Shown: positions 26,643 to 36,147, numbered from the stretch's first letter. The stretch is 64,000 nt of DNA from Bryobacteraceae bacterium (GCA_030041495.1 JASHNT010000141.1:186001-250000); one strand, 5' to 3'. Made by a program: numbers and translations. Notes: a model not told the origin generated them from the sequence alone.

Positions 26643-26828
26643 GTGGACCAAGATTTGTCCGCTCCAGCAATTGCGATCCTGGCGGTGCTAGCGATTTGCT
26701 TCGTGGCGATAGTGCTGCTGGTGGTGAGCCTTCCCGGCGTGAAGAAGCTCTTTCAAAGGACGTCGCACACTCCTGGGGAGCACGGCCCGGAAGGTTCGCA
26801 CTTGCACCCTCCGGGACTGCACCCGTAG
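26643..26828 (+). CDS. Small membrane protein with His-rich tail
   Basis: A 61-residue protein starting at GTG 26643, ten bases after a clear AAAGGAG Shine-Dalgarno. Residues 7-30 form one hydrophobic helix (PAIAILAVLAICFVAIVLLV). The tail is His/Pro/Gly-rich (HTPGEHGPEGSHLHPPGLHP) with five His, which could bind a metal. It is likely real because of the ribosome site and composition. No family is recognised. It lies 33 bases before the PrpF-like gene on the same strand. Confidence 0.62.
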   Translation: MDQDLSAPAIAILAVLAICFVAIVLLVVSLPGVKKLFQRTSHTPGEHGPEGSHLHPPGLHP

Positions 26829-26861
26829 CCACCACAGAAAACCGTTAAGCTGGTGGTTTCT

Positions 26862-27977
26862 ATGCCAGAAACCGATATGCTCCGCTGCGCCATTTATCGC
26901 GGAGGAACCAGCAAAGGCGTGATGATCCGGGAAAACGATCTGCCGCGTACCGAAGACCAGCGAACCAAGATCCTGCTCCGCATCTTCGGCAGCCCGGACC
27001 TGAAACAAATCGACGGCCTGGGCGGCGCAACCATGCAGACCTCGAAAGCCATGGTCGTGGGCCCTTCCTCCGCGCCCAATGCCGATGTTCAAATGACCTT
27101 CGGGCAGGTCAGCCTCAAGGACGCGAGCGTAGATTGGTCGAGTGTCTGCGGCAACATGACCAGCGCCGTCGGACCTTTTGCGATTAACGAGGGGATTGTG
27201 CGAGCCACCGAGCCTCTTACCTCCGTCCGCATTTATAGCGTCAACGCCGACAAATACGTCACCGCGCATGTTCCGGTGAAAAATGGCAAAGCCGCCACCG
27301 AAGGCGATTTCGAGATCCCCGGCGTTCCCGGAACCGGCGCGCGCATCGATCTGGAATGGATCGATCCCGCCGGGTCCATTACAGGCAAGCTGCTGCCCAC
27401 CGGCAATCCGCGCGACGAAGTGACGCTGCGCGACGGCCGCCGCTTCACTATTTCGATTGTCGACGCCGGCAACCTGACGGTCTTCTTAAACGCGGCCGAG
27501 CTCGGCCTGCGCGGTACGGAGCTGCCCGCCGAATTTGACGCCAACAAAGAGATCCAGACGACCATCGAGGAGCTGCGCTCGATCGGCGGCGAGATGAGCG
27601 GGCTTGCGCCGAATCCCGGCATGCCCAAGATCGGCTACGTCGCCGCGCGGATGGGCTACACGGGCTTGAGCGGCAAGAAGGTCGCGGCCGAAGACATGGA
27701 CGTTCTGGCTCGCCTGATGTCCGCGCAGTTGATGCACAAATCTTACATGGGAGCAGGAGCGGTCTGCACCTCCGCCGCGGCGGCCATTGAAGGAACCGTG
27801 GTCAACGCCCTGCGCGCCGGAGCTACGCGCGATAGCGAGGTCGTTCGCATCGGCCATCCCGCAGGCGTCATGGATTCGCGTGTGATCGCGCACAAGGAGA
27901 ACGGCGAAACTGTGATCGAAAGCGGATCGTTCGCGCGCACCGCGCGGCGGATCATGGAAGGCTTTGCGTACCTCTGA
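26862..27977 (+). CDS. PrpF-family (2-methylaconitate / oxalomesaconate) isomerase
   Basis: A 371-residue protein of the PrpF fold (two diaminopimelate-epimerase-like halves). Landmarks are CAIYRGGTSKGVMIRENDLP at the N-terminus, DGLGGATMQTSKAMVV, WSSVCGNMTSAVGPFAI, and IGHPAGVMDSRV near the end. Members isomerise unsaturated tricarboxylates, such as 2-methyl-cis-aconitate in propionate degradation or 4-oxalomesaconate in gallate degradation. No prp or gallate genes are adjacent, so the substrate stays open. ATG 26862 is chosen; GTG 26853 and ATG 26877 are in frame. Confidence 0.88.
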   Translation: MPETDMLRCAIYRGGTSKGVMIRENDLPRTEDQRTKILLRIFGSPDLKQIDGLGGATMQTSKAMVVGPSSAPNADVQMTFGQVSLKDASVDWSSVCGNMTSAVGPFAINEGIVRATEPLTSVRIYSVNADKYVTAHVPVKNGKAATEGDFEIPGVPGTGARIDLEWIDPAGSITGKLLPTGNPRDEVTLRDGRRFTISIVDAGNLTVFLNAAELGLRGTELPAEFDANKEIQTTIEELRSIGGEMSGLAPNPGMPKIGYVAARMGYTGLSGKKVAAEDMDVLARLMSAQLMHKSYMGAGAVCTSAAAAIEGTVVNALRAGATRDSEVVRIGHPAGVMDSRVIAHKENGETVIESGSFARTARRIMEGFAYL

Positions 27978-27999
27978 AAAAGTGACATAATTCAGCAGC

Positions 28000-28725
28000 A
28001 TGCAGAAAGTTTGGATGCCGTTTTGGATGCTCATCGCCGCCGGCGCGCTGGCCGCGTACTCCGCAGACATTCCCCGCACCAGCCGGGGCAAACCCGATTT
28101 CAGCGGCTATTGGAACCTTCCTTACTTCCCCAACATGGCCTCCGGCAAAGAGGAGACCATCCCTTACACCGACGCCGGCCGCGCCGCCTACAGGAATCAC
28201 GACGCCAAGGACGATCCCACGTCCAACTGCTGGTTCCCCGGCGTGCCGCGCATCATGCAGTCGCCTTACCCGGCGCAGTTCGTGCAGACCCCGGATCAAC
28301 TGGTGATGCTGTTCGAATACATGCACACCTTCCGCTCCATTCCGCTCAACGGCCGCCCGCATCCTTCGAAGATGGAGCCGGCCTTCATGGGCGATTCAAC
28401 CGGCCACTGGGAGGGCGACACGCTAGTGATCGACACTGCGGGATTGAAGGGACCTCCCTGGACCTGGCTCGACACCGCGGGCCATCAGCATAGCGACCAG
28501 TTGCACGTGATCGAGCGGTTGCGGCGTACGGCTACCTCGATCGGCTACGAATACACGGTGGACGATCCGCCCATGTATTCGCAGCCCTGGACGCAGCAGC
28601 GGACGCTGACGCCGCTAAAGATGACCCCAGGATTGCCGGAATTGCTCGAATACAATTGCGACGAAAATAATCGGGACGTGAAGCACTTGATGAGCACCAA
28701 GCCCGCTCTGGAGTCCGGCAAGTGA
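28000..28725 (+). CDS. Secreted 'GKPDLxGxW' family protein (short form)
   Basis: A 241-residue exported protein with a signal peptide at residues 1-22. Family blocks are GKPDFSGYWNLP, FMGDSTGHWEGDTLVIDTAG and WLDTAGHQHSDQLHVIERL. It shares these with 1-816 and with the next gene, which it overlaps by four bases (GTGA). Coupling to a paralog suggests the two act together, perhaps as a pair. It lacks the C-terminal extension seen in the next gene. The function is unknown to me. Confidence 0.82.
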   Translation: MQKVWMPFWMLIAAGALAAYSADIPRTSRGKPDFSGYWNLPYFPNMASGKEETIPYTDAGRAAYRNHDAKDDPTSNCWFPGVPRIMQSPYPAQFVQTPDQLVMLFEYMHTFRSIPLNGRPHPSKMEPAFMGDSTGHWEGDTLVIDTAGLKGPPWTWLDTAGHQHSDQLHVIERLRRTATSIGYEYTVDDPPMYSQPWTQQRTLTPLKMTPGLPELLEYNCDENNRDVKHLMSTKPALESGK

Positions 28726-29747
28726 GCCGCCTCCGGCTCGCTCTTGTTGCCGCGGCGGTGGCGGCTTGCGCTCCTGCGCAATGGCTCAACTATCCCGCGC
28801 CCGGCATTCCGCGGCTCGCCAACGGCAAACCGGACCTTTCCGCGCCCGTTCCACGCGCCGCCGACGGCAAGCCCGATCTCACCGGAGTCTGGAACGGTCC
28901 AGGCCCAGGAAGCTACGACCGCAACATTGCCCGCGATTTGAAACCCTCCGACATCCAGCCTTGGGCCGAGGCTCTGTATCAGCAGCGCGTCAGCAACATG
29001 GGCAAGGGTGCGCCGCGCGCCAATTGCCTGCCGGACCCGTTCGTCTACTACCATATGGTGGACATCGCGCGCATGGTGCAGACGCCGCAGTTGATCGTCG
29101 TGCTGTATCAGGGCACCACCAACAGCGTGCATCGCACCATCTTCACCGACGGCCGGCCTCTTCCCACGGATCCCAACCCCACTTGGATGGGTTACTCGAT
29201 CGGCCATTGGGACGGCGACACGCTCGTTGTGGAAACCGCGGGATTCAACGACAGAAGCTGGCTCGACATCGAAGGCCATCCCCACACCGAAGCCCTACGC
29301 ATCACGGAGCGCTACCATCGCCGCGACTTCGGGCACCTGGAGCTGGAAGTGACCATCGACGATCCGAAAACCTTCACGCGGCCGTTTTCATTGAAGATCA
29401 CGAAGATGCTGATGCCGGATACGGATCTGCTGGAAAGCGTGTGCGAAGACGACACCTCCGTTCCGCACATGCTCGGCGGGAATCCTGCGCACATTTCCGC
29501 GCAGATTCTTGCGAAATACGCCGGAATTTACGAATACTCTCCCGGACGCGATGCCACCGTCAGCTCGGACGGCGATCTTCTCTATTTACAGGACGGCTCC
29601 AATCCGCTGAAACTGCCGATGGTGCCGACCTCGGAGACGGTCTTCATCTCCCGCACCGAAGGCAACTGGCTGGAATTTATCCCCGGCGGCTCTGCCTTCG
29701 TCTATCACACCGGCGACACGCAGCGCAGAGCCGTCCGCAAGCCGTGA
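28722..29747 (+). CDS. Secreted 'GKPDLxGxW' family protein (long form)
   Basis: A 341-residue exported protein starting at GTG 28722, overlapping the upstream paralog by four bases. After the signal peptide come GKPDLTGVWNGPGPGSYDR, WMGYSIGHWDGDTLVVETAG and WLDIEGHPHTEALRITERY. A C-terminal beta domain follows from about residue 255 (ILAKYAGIYEYSPGRDATVS), resembling the small domain often attached to penicillin-binding-like hydrolases. Paralog of 1-816, which also carries the start of this C-terminal domain at its cut end (SYAGE). Role unknown. Confidence 0.83.
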   Translation: MSRLRLALVAAAVAACAPAQWLNYPAPGIPRLANGKPDLSAPVPRAADGKPDLTGVWNGPGPGSYDRNIARDLKPSDIQPWAEALYQQRVSNMGKGAPRANCLPDPFVYYHMVDIARMVQTPQLIVVLYQGTTNSVHRTIFTDGRPLPTDPNPTWMGYSIGHWDGDTLVVETAGFNDRSWLDIEGHPHTEALRITERYHRRDFGHLELEVTIDDPKTFTRPFSLKITKMLMPDTDLLESVCEDDTSVPHMLGGNPAHISAQILAKYAGIYEYSPGRDATVSSDGDLLYLQDGSNPLKLPMVPTSETVFISRTEGNWLEFIPGGSAFVYHTGDTQRRAVRKP

Positions 29748-29783
29748 CCGATGGCGAACCCGAGCCACGGCTCGGCCAGCTTG

Positions 29784-31112
29784 CTAGTTCAAAAAGAAAG
29801 CGGGGATTGCGTTATGGCAGGTCCCGGAGCCTTTGTCGCTGTAGGTGGCCGGACCGGTTGTCTGTGCAGGGTCCTTCAGTGCCGACTCGAAATCCCACGC
29901 GTAGCCGTTCGGATTGAGCGTCAGGCCCATCACGCCCCAGAACTCGCCGCTTCCCGCCTCGATGTTCTCTGCGTTGAAGTTTGTGTTTCCGCCAGGATCC
30001 TCCATGTTTGTTTCGCCTGAGCCGCTCGTAACGGTGGCTGTGACGACCGTATCGAGTGTCTCGCCACCGGTGCCTACGACGAATTCGCGTATGCCCTTGT
30101 ATGGATCGTAATTCCCGGAGGGGTCAAGCGGGCGGTAGCGGGCATAGAGGTGGTCGTGTCCGTTCAGCACCAGGTCCGCTCCGTACTGGTAGAGCAGTTG
30201 CCAAAAGGCCACCGCGGTAATGCCCTCTTCGCTGATGCTGTTGTTAGGGCTGTACGTGGGCTGGTGCCAGTAGGCCAGCGTGCATGCGGAATGATTCGCC
30301 TGGAGATCGTTTTTCAGCCATTCGAGCTCGGCGGCAAACCAGGAGCCCGTGCTCGAACAGCCGCCCGGCTGCGTCTCGCACTCTATATTGAGCGAGATAA
30401 AGTGCCACGAGCCTAGATTATATGAATACCAGCCATCCCCGACTCCGACGGGGGCCGCGCCGCCGGCCGTGGGGCCGTTTGCATACACGCCGGTTCCGAG
30501 TCCGCCCGTTTGATCGAAGTGCCCCGCCTGTCCATCCGAATACGGCACGGGTTGGGTGAAGGTACCGCCGGTGTCAGGGTTGCCGGAGATCGTAGCCGTC
30601 ATAACGGTTCCATCGGCATTGTGCTGAGTGCCGTTGAAGTAGGAGAAGTAGCCGTAGCCGGCAACGCCGATGGCGCCGTGCTCTGTGTAAAACTCGTGGT
30701 TGCCGGGCGCGGGCCGCGTGATCATTTTGAAAGCGCCATACGTCGTTTCGTACGAGTTCTCAAAGTCCGAGTACTGTCCTACCTGATATTGCTCATCGCC
30801 GACCAGCGCAATGGCGGCAGGCTTCATAGTCTCAATCTGGTTCGCAGTGGCCGCCTGAGATGCATACAGATTCTGAGCGGTGTCCCCGGCGCAATTTTCA
30901 CCCGCCTTCTCACCACTTGGCTCGGTCTCGCCCGGCTGGCAGGCGACGTCGCCAACCACCGCGAGCACAGGCGAGCTGACCGTCGTTGCGTACGGCCACG
31001 TATTGCTTGGCGTCGGATTGCTGTTGAAGCCTTGTGCCATTGCCCCACATGCAAATGCCAGCACCGAGGCCATGAGCACACCCGCGCGGAACCTTCCTTG
31101 GATCGTCTTCAT
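29784..31112 (-). CDS. Secreted calcineurin-like metallophosphatase
   Basis: A 442-residue protein with a signal peptide (VLMASVLAFACGAMAQ) and GGGAGG Shine-Dalgarno before ATG 31112. The metallophosphoesterase motifs appear in order: VVGDVAC, LVGDEQYQ, PGNHEF, YWHQPTYS and NGHDHLYARY. These residues hold the two-metal centre. Relatives are purple acid phosphatase-like or alkaline phosphatase-like enzymes acting outside the cytoplasm. The C-terminal 80 residues form a separate beta-like segment with few charged residues. Substrate is unknown. Confidence 0.87.
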   Translation of the reverse strand: MKTIQGRFRAGVLMASVLAFACGAMAQGFNSNPTPSNTWPYATTVSSPVLAVVGDVACQPGETEPSGEKAGENCAGDTAQNLYASQAATANQIETMKPAAIALVGDEQYQVGQYSDFENSYETTYGAFKMITRPAPGNHEFYTEHGAIGVAGYGYFSYFNGTQHNADGTVMTATISGNPDTGGTFTQPVPYSDGQAGHFDQTGGLGTGVYANGPTAGGAAPVGVGDGWYSYNLGSWHFISLNIECETQPGGCSSTGSWFAAELEWLKNDLQANHSACTLAYWHQPTYSPNNSISEEGITAVAFWQLLYQYGADLVLNGHDHLYARYRPLDPSGNYDPYKGIREFVVGTGGETLDTVVTATVTSGSGETNMEDPGGNTNFNAENIEAGSGEFWGVMGLTLNPNGYAWDFESALKDPAQTTGPATYSDKGSGTCHNAIPAFFLN

Positions 31113-31245
31113 GCAGTTCCTCCCTTTCGGATTTGTAATTGGATGGCTGCCAAGTTGCCGAGTGTATCCCTTCAATATTTCGCGTGTATGTCGAGCGCGT
31201 GACAAAGCCGTATCGCAGGATTGCCGTCTGCGGGCGGCGCGCCGC

Positions 31246-32697
31246 TCAGGCGTAGCGAAAAAGGGCCTTGAAACCAAAGTCCATGTGTTGCTGGATGTGG
31301 CAATGAAACAGCGTGAGGCCCGGCTGGTCGGCCACCAGATCCACGGCGGCGCGTCCAAATGCGGGAACGATCACCGTGTCTTTCTTGATGCCGGAAGTCG
31401 GCTTACCATTGAGCTCGACAAGCTCGAACAGGTGCCGGTGGATGTGCAGCGGGTGCGAATCGTCACTGCGATTGTGAAATACCAGCCGGTAGCGGCGTCC
31501 CTGCCGGAACACGAATTCCCGTTCATGCGGATATTCCTTGCCGTTGACCAGCCAGTGATTAATCCCATGCGGCCCACCCGGCACTTTTTCGAAGACCATG
31601 TCGACGGTCTGGTCCGGCGCGGGATGCGAGGCGGTCTTGCCAAAAATCGTATAGTCCCAGCGCGCCTTCCGCGGCGGACTCCATTGCGCGCGCTGCTGTT
31701 GATTGGCGTACTCCACAACAATGCCCATACCGGATTGCCGCGCGACATTGCGCAGCTCCCCTAAAATCCAGACGCCCGGTTGATTCATCTCCACGATCGC
31801 ATCCACGCGCTCGCCCGGGGCGATCTCAATGACCTCGACCGGCTGAGGCGCGGGCACGGGATTGCCGTCGAGAGCGATCACCTGAAAGCTGTGGCCGGAC
31901 AAGGCCACGCGATGAATCTGCGAAGCGCTGGCGTTGAGCAGATGCATCAGGACGCGCTGACCCGGACGCACGCGGAGGGGTTCCCCCGCGCCGAGCATTT
32001 TGTCGTTGATGGAATAAAGAGGAGCACTGACTTCGAGCCCATTGGGACGCGGATCTGACTTGGCCGGTTTTTCGGGCATCGGGTCATTGGGACCCGGTTG
32101 CTCCTCATCCTGATCCATCGTGCTCAGGTAAGGCTCCCATTCGCGCAGCGCCAGAAAAACTTCTTGATCGTAGAGCCCAGGGTCATTCGCGGGATCGATC
32201 ATGAGAAAGCCGAACTGGCCGGTGTAGGCACCGCGATGCAGATCCAGCATGGCTTCGGTATGCGAGTGGTACCATCGCGAGCCCGCCGGCTTGGCCACGA
32301 ATTGATAACGCCGGCGGCCATGCGGCGGCACCGGGGGCGTTCCTTCTTCCTCCGCCCCGTCCACCTCCGCGGGAACGAACAAACCGTGCCAATGCACGTA
32401 TTCAGGGACGTCCGTGTCGTTCACAACCTCTACGGCGACACGCTGGCCCTCGCGCACCCGCAGGAGGGGACCGGGAACTTTATCGCTGTAGCCGATCGTG
32501 CTGACTACAACCTGCGGGGCCAACTCGACCGTCGTCGGTGCGATTCGCAGGCTGAAATCCGCGGCGTGCCCGGTGGCCTTCGGTTCCAACGTCGACATCG
32601 GATGCGCTGGCGACTGCCCCAAGCCGGGCCGTGGCTTGCCTGCCCCCGCCGCAATCACGGTGGCGTACCCAAGCCGCACAAATTCCCTTCGGTTCAC
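31246..32697 (-). CDS. Multicopper oxidase (three cupredoxin domains)
   Basis: A 483-residue enzyme with all four copper ligand blocks: HWHGLF near residue 100, YHSHTE near 143, HPLHIHRHLFEL near 417, and FHCHIQQHMDFGF near 464 with an axial Met. Both the type 1 and the trinuclear centres look intact. The N-terminus NRREFVRLGYATVIAAG is Tat-like, fitting folded export. Candidates are copper (CueO-like) or phenol oxidation. The start GTG 32697 has AGAGGA just upstream; the frame also opens at TTG 32712. An imperfect inverted repeat (32794-32814, around CAAACACAA) lies in its promoter region. No copper regulator is adjacent. Confidence 0.9.
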   Translation of the reverse strand: MNRREFVRLGYATVIAAGAGKPRPGLGQSPAHPMSTLEPKATGHAADFSLRIAPTTVELAPQVVVSTIGYSDKVPGPLLRVREGQRVAVEVVNDTDVPEYVHWHGLFVPAEVDGAEEEGTPPVPPHGRRRYQFVAKPAGSRWYHSHTEAMLDLHRGAYTGQFGFLMIDPANDPGLYDQEVFLALREWEPYLSTMDQDEEQPGPNDPMPEKPAKSDPRPNGLEVSAPLYSINDKMLGAGEPLRVRPGQRVLMHLLNASASQIHRVALSGHSFQVIALDGNPVPAPQPVEVIEIAPGERVDAIVEMNQPGVWILGELRNVARQSGMGIVVEYANQQQRAQWSPPRKARWDYTIFGKTASHPAPDQTVDMVFEKVPGGPHGINHWLVNGKEYPHEREFVFRQGRRYRLVFHNRSDDSHPLHIHRHLFELVELNGKPTSGIKKDTVIVPAFGRAAVDLVADQPGLTLFHCHIQQHMDFGFKALFRYA

Positions 32698-32918
32698 GTG
32701 ATCCTCTTGCAAACGCCAGCGCGAAGCGACTACCCTCTACAAACGGTGCCGTTACGAAAATCGCCCCAAGCGTTCCGCCCTTTCCCCTGCAGCTTGTGTT
32801 TGGGAGACAAACAAACATTGTAAGGGTTCTTGACATCTTGGGCCACGCTGCGTGGTTGCACACTGCGGCTTCCGGCAGGAGGACACTTGCTAAGCGGGTT
32901 CGGCCGGTCCGCGCGGGG

Positions 32919-34166
32919 TCACGCCTTCCGGAACAGATCGAAGGTCTCGAAATCTCCGTTGAGCAGACCGCGAGTATCGCTATAGCCGAGCCAGCCTGAA
33001 ATCATGCTCGCGTAGACGCGGCGGAAATCCGTGGTGTAGATCAGGTTGTCGCCGGCGTCGAGCTTGGTCAGGCTCGGAATCACGCCGTACTGGCCGCCCT
33101 TCACCTGGCTGCCCACCACGAACATCAGATTCGCGGTGCCATGGTCCGTGCCCAGGTTCACGTTCTCCGGCACGCGCCGGCCAAATTCGGAAAACACCAT
33201 CACCACCACGTCGTCCGCGCGCTTGATGCGCTCCAGGTCGCGGATGAAGGCCGAAACCGCATCGGAGGCGTAAGTCAACAAACGCTTGTGCGTGTCCTCC
33301 TGAAACACGTGCGTATCGAAAGCATTGTTGCGATACGATGTGTAGTAAAGCCGCGTGGGCATGCCCGCGTCAATCAGCGCAACCACCTTCGGCAAATCCA
33401 ATCCGGTGATCCCGTAATCGATGGGCGAGCGATACTTAGCCCACGCCTGGCGCACCAGCGCGGACGCATCCTTGGCGCTGCGGGCCGTATCCAGCAGAAA
33501 CTGCCGCGAGGGATTCGCGACCTTGCCAGTGTCGCGCGGCGCATCCAACACGGGCTTTTCGTCGTAAAACTTCTCTTGCGAAAATTTGTTGGGATCGTCA
33601 AACACGACCGGCACGTGCTTGCGGCTACGTACCGCCAGCGATTGCCGGGTCCCGATATCGACGACGTAATTCGGCGGAGCCGATGGCGCCATTGCGTCCG
33701 CCAGCCTGCCGACCCAGCCGTATTCTTCGCCGCTATTCGGAGCGGCCGTGTGCCAGTACGCCATCGACGTGAAGTGTGAAAACGAAGGATTCTCGTAGCC
33801 GCACCCGTGCACGATGGCCAGCTTGCCGTCTTTATAGAGGCGCTCGAAGCCGGTCATGCCGCCGCTGAAGCCGAAGTGATCGTCAATGACCCGCAGATCT
33901 TTCTTGGGAATTCCCAAGTGCGGGCGATGTTTGTAATACGCGTCGTCGCCATAGGGCACCAGCGTGTTGAGGCCATCGTTGCCGCCGGAGAGTTCCAGCA
34001 CCACCAGGATCTTGCCGTCGGCTTTGCCTTGCGTGGCCAAAGCCGCCGCGGCTTGTGCGAACACCGGCACCGAGAGTGACGAGCCCGCGGTCACGCACAC
34101 GCCATACATTCCCGCGCGCAGCAAATCGCGCCGGGTGGATTTCGAAAACGCAAAACGATCCTTCAT
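32919..34166 (-). CDS. DUF1501 secreted protein
   Basis: A 415-residue protein with a twin-arginine signal (STRRDLLRAGMYGVCVTAG). DUF1501 landmarks are LVVLELSGGNDGLNTLVPYG, LAIVHGCGYENPSFSH, VFSEFGRRVPEN and GTDHGTANLMFVVG. The fold is related to alkaline phosphatase/sulfatase enzymes. It always travels with DUF1800, as here, where the gap is 14 bases. The pair is widespread in Planctomycetes and Acidobacteriota. Its biochemical role is not established. Confidence 0.92.
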   Translation of the reverse strand: MKDRFAFSKSTRRDLLRAGMYGVCVTAGSSLSVPVFAQAAAALATQGKADGKILVVLELSGGNDGLNTLVPYGDDAYYKHRPHLGIPKKDLRVIDDHFGFSGGMTGFERLYKDGKLAIVHGCGYENPSFSHFTSMAYWHTAAPNSGEEYGWVGRLADAMAPSAPPNYVVDIGTRQSLAVRSRKHVPVVFDDPNKFSQEKFYDEKPVLDAPRDTGKVANPSRQFLLDTARSAKDASALVRQAWAKYRSPIDYGITGLDLPKVVALIDAGMPTRLYYTSYRNNAFDTHVFQEDTHKRLLTYASDAVSAFIRDLERIKRADDVVVMVFSEFGRRVPENVNLGTDHGTANLMFVVGSQVKGGQYGVIPSLTKLDAGDNLIYTTDFRRVYASMISGWLGYSDTRGLLNGDFETFDLFRKA

Positions 34167-34180
34167 TTGCGACGGCCTCC

Positions 34181-35911
34181 TTACGCCAATTGATACTCGG
34201 GTTGGCTCATGATCAAGTGCAAGGTCATGCGCAGCGGCTGCTCCATGTAGGTCTGCGCAACGGAAATATCGGAAGTGCCCAACTCGCCGTTGAGAAACGT
34301 CACCAATCTTCCGCGGACTTCATCTCCCGGCGCAACACGCATAAACCGGCCGATCAAGTAATCAACCGTCTGCGTGGTGTTCGCGAGCTTCGCCTCCAGC
34401 ACCATCTCGGACAGCTTGAGCCGCGGCGTTTCGCGGGGAATCGGCTTCACGCGCTCCACCGCCAATTGCGAGCCGCGGAAGCTGCCGTAGCGTGTGTTGA
34501 AGTCCTCGTCGCGGTCCGCGTTCATGTTGGATTGCGCTGTATCGATCTTAGCGTCGTCCTTGGTCGCGGCGGTGATGTCCATGCCTTGGCGAAGCCGCTC
34601 AGCGACACGGCGGATCTCGCCGCCGCCGGTGTAGCGGTCCGGCGGGAGGAAACTGATATCGGTAAACAAGACATCGCGGGCGAAATTGGCGCGCTCCAGC
34701 AACAACCCCGGAGTGATCCACGCCTGCCCCTGCGCCCATCCGGCGACCGTCGGAGGCTGGAATAATTGTTGCCCCAGCGCTCCGGTGACCAAGTTGAAAT
34801 CCGGCACGCCTGGAACGCTAGTCAAGCCCAGCTTCTTATACGTCGCGATCGCCAGCTCCACCGGGCTCTGGATGCGCGTTCCGACCGAAGTATCGCTGTA
34901 AAAATCGCGCGAAAGGAAAATCTTTTCAAGCAGCGGAGTGATTTCGTACTTGTTCTCGCGCAGCACCGTGCCCAACTGCGCCTGAAGCTGCGGCGAGAGA
35001 TCCTGCCGCACGAAATAGCGATATATCTTGCCCGCGATGAAACCGGCCGTGGCGGGCTGCTGCATAATGATGTCGATGATCTCGACGCCGTCGAAGCGCC
35101 CGGCGCGTCCCAGAAAGGTCTTCTCGCTGTCGTCGTGCTGCTCCCGGTTGACCACGAACTTCAAGTCGACGTAGTTCCAGCCGGTAAACGCGCGCGCCGC
35201 CTCGCGAATGTCTTTTTCCGTGTAATGGCCCACGCCCATGGTGAACAGCTCCATGATTTCGCGGGCGAAATTTTCGTTGGAAGCGCCCTTGACGTTGACT
35301 CCGGCATCCAGGAACGACAACATCGCCGGGCCTTGCGCGACGGCTACTGTCAGATCGCGAAAATTCCCGGTGCCCTGCTTCTGGAACAGCTCCAGTTGCC
35401 CCAGCAGTTTGCGGTAATCGCGGACCTTAGCTTCGTTCGACGCGAAGTGGCCGTGCCAGAACAGAGCCATTTTTTCTTCCAGAGGCCTGGGGCTGCTAAG
35501 CATGCGGTTGGCCCACCAATACGCCACGCGATTGGTCTCCAAGACGCTGGCGCGGAGCCAATAAAAGAATTTGTCCACGATCGGCTGCAAGCGCCGGTTG
35601 CCTCCGGCCTTCACCTTGATGCCAAGCGCCTCGCCCTTTTCCTTGGCGAGATCCGTCACTGCCGGACGGCTGGGCGGGAACGGCTCGATCCCCGGATCGT
35701 GTACGCCGGAATGATCGAACGGCGGGAGTGAGCTCGCATCCGCGCCCTCAAATCGCACCAATCGCGCGACCGCCCGCGCCGGACCCATCGCAGCCAGCGC
35801 GTCGATTTCCTCCGGAGTCCCGCCGAAGCCGGTGCGCTCCAGCAAATGCGCCGCGAACTCGCGCTTCCAATCACCAGCGCCGATCGGGGTCAGATCGTTT
35901 TCCCACGCCAT
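34181..35911 (-). CDS. DUF1800 protein
   Basis: A 576-residue protein, first gene of the DUF1800-DUF1501 operon. Landmarks are AHLLERTGFGGTPEEIDAL near the N-terminus, KMALFWHGHFASNEAKV, NENFAREIMELFTMGVGHYT and ARAFTGW. ATG 35911 is preceded by a perfect AGGAGG. No signal peptide is seen, so it may be cytoplasmic or leave with its Tat-exported partner, which is inference. Its long 5' region contains two stable inverted repeats. Confidence 0.92.
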   Translation of the reverse strand: MAWENDLTPIGAGDWKREFAAHLLERTGFGGTPEEIDALAAMGPARAVARLVRFEGADASSLPPFDHSGVHDPGIEPFPPSRPAVTDLAKEKGEALGIKVKAGGNRRLQPIVDKFFYWLRASVLETNRVAYWWANRMLSSPRPLEEKMALFWHGHFASNEAKVRDYRKLLGQLELFQKQGTGNFRDLTVAVAQGPAMLSFLDAGVNVKGASNENFAREIMELFTMGVGHYTEKDIREAARAFTGWNYVDLKFVVNREQHDDSEKTFLGRAGRFDGVEIIDIIMQQPATAGFIAGKIYRYFVRQDLSPQLQAQLGTVLRENKYEITPLLEKIFLSRDFYSDTSVGTRIQSPVELAIATYKKLGLTSVPGVPDFNLVTGALGQQLFQPPTVAGWAQGQAWITPGLLLERANFARDVLFTDISFLPPDRYTGGGEIRRVAERLRQGMDITAATKDDAKIDTAQSNMNADRDEDFNTRYGSFRGSQLAVERVKPIPRETPRLKLSEMVLEAKLANTTQTVDYLIGRFMRVAPGDEVRGRLVTFLNGELGTSDISVAQTYMEQPLRMTLHLIMSQPEYQLA

Positions 35912-35959
35912 AGTCCTCCTTGCGATGCGCGCCTTGAACGATGGTAGTCCCTGCACGCA

Positions 35960-36048
35960 TGGGATTCAACGGGGTAGCGGGACATGCGCCAAGGTGCGCC
36001 GGGATGGCTCTGAATCCCAGCATCGACCGCGGGGAGTACCACCCGCGG
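35960..36048 (-). promoter_or_regulatory. Structured leader of the DUF1800-DUF1501 operon
   Basis: Two inverted repeats lie in order upstream of ATG 35911. A 7-bp perfect stem pairs CCGCGGG (36027-36033) with CCCGCGG (36042-36048). A 9-bp perfect stem pairs TGGGATTCA (35960-35968) with TGAATCCCA (36011-36019) and encloses 42 bases. Neither is followed by a T-run, so they are not simple terminators. They could fold in the mRNA leader or bind proteins as DNA. Confidence 0.4.
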
Positions 36049-36147
36049 CGCGCGAAATACTGAACGGGGTCGATTATCGCCAGCAACAGGGCTGTCCCGT
36101 AGTATCAACTATCTCCGAAAGTTGAAGCTACGCGTCTGAAGCCTCCG

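Noticed and set aside
34766-35731. A 321-codon plus-strand open frame
   Set aside because: Antisense to DUF1800, whose similarity and AGGAGG start are clear.
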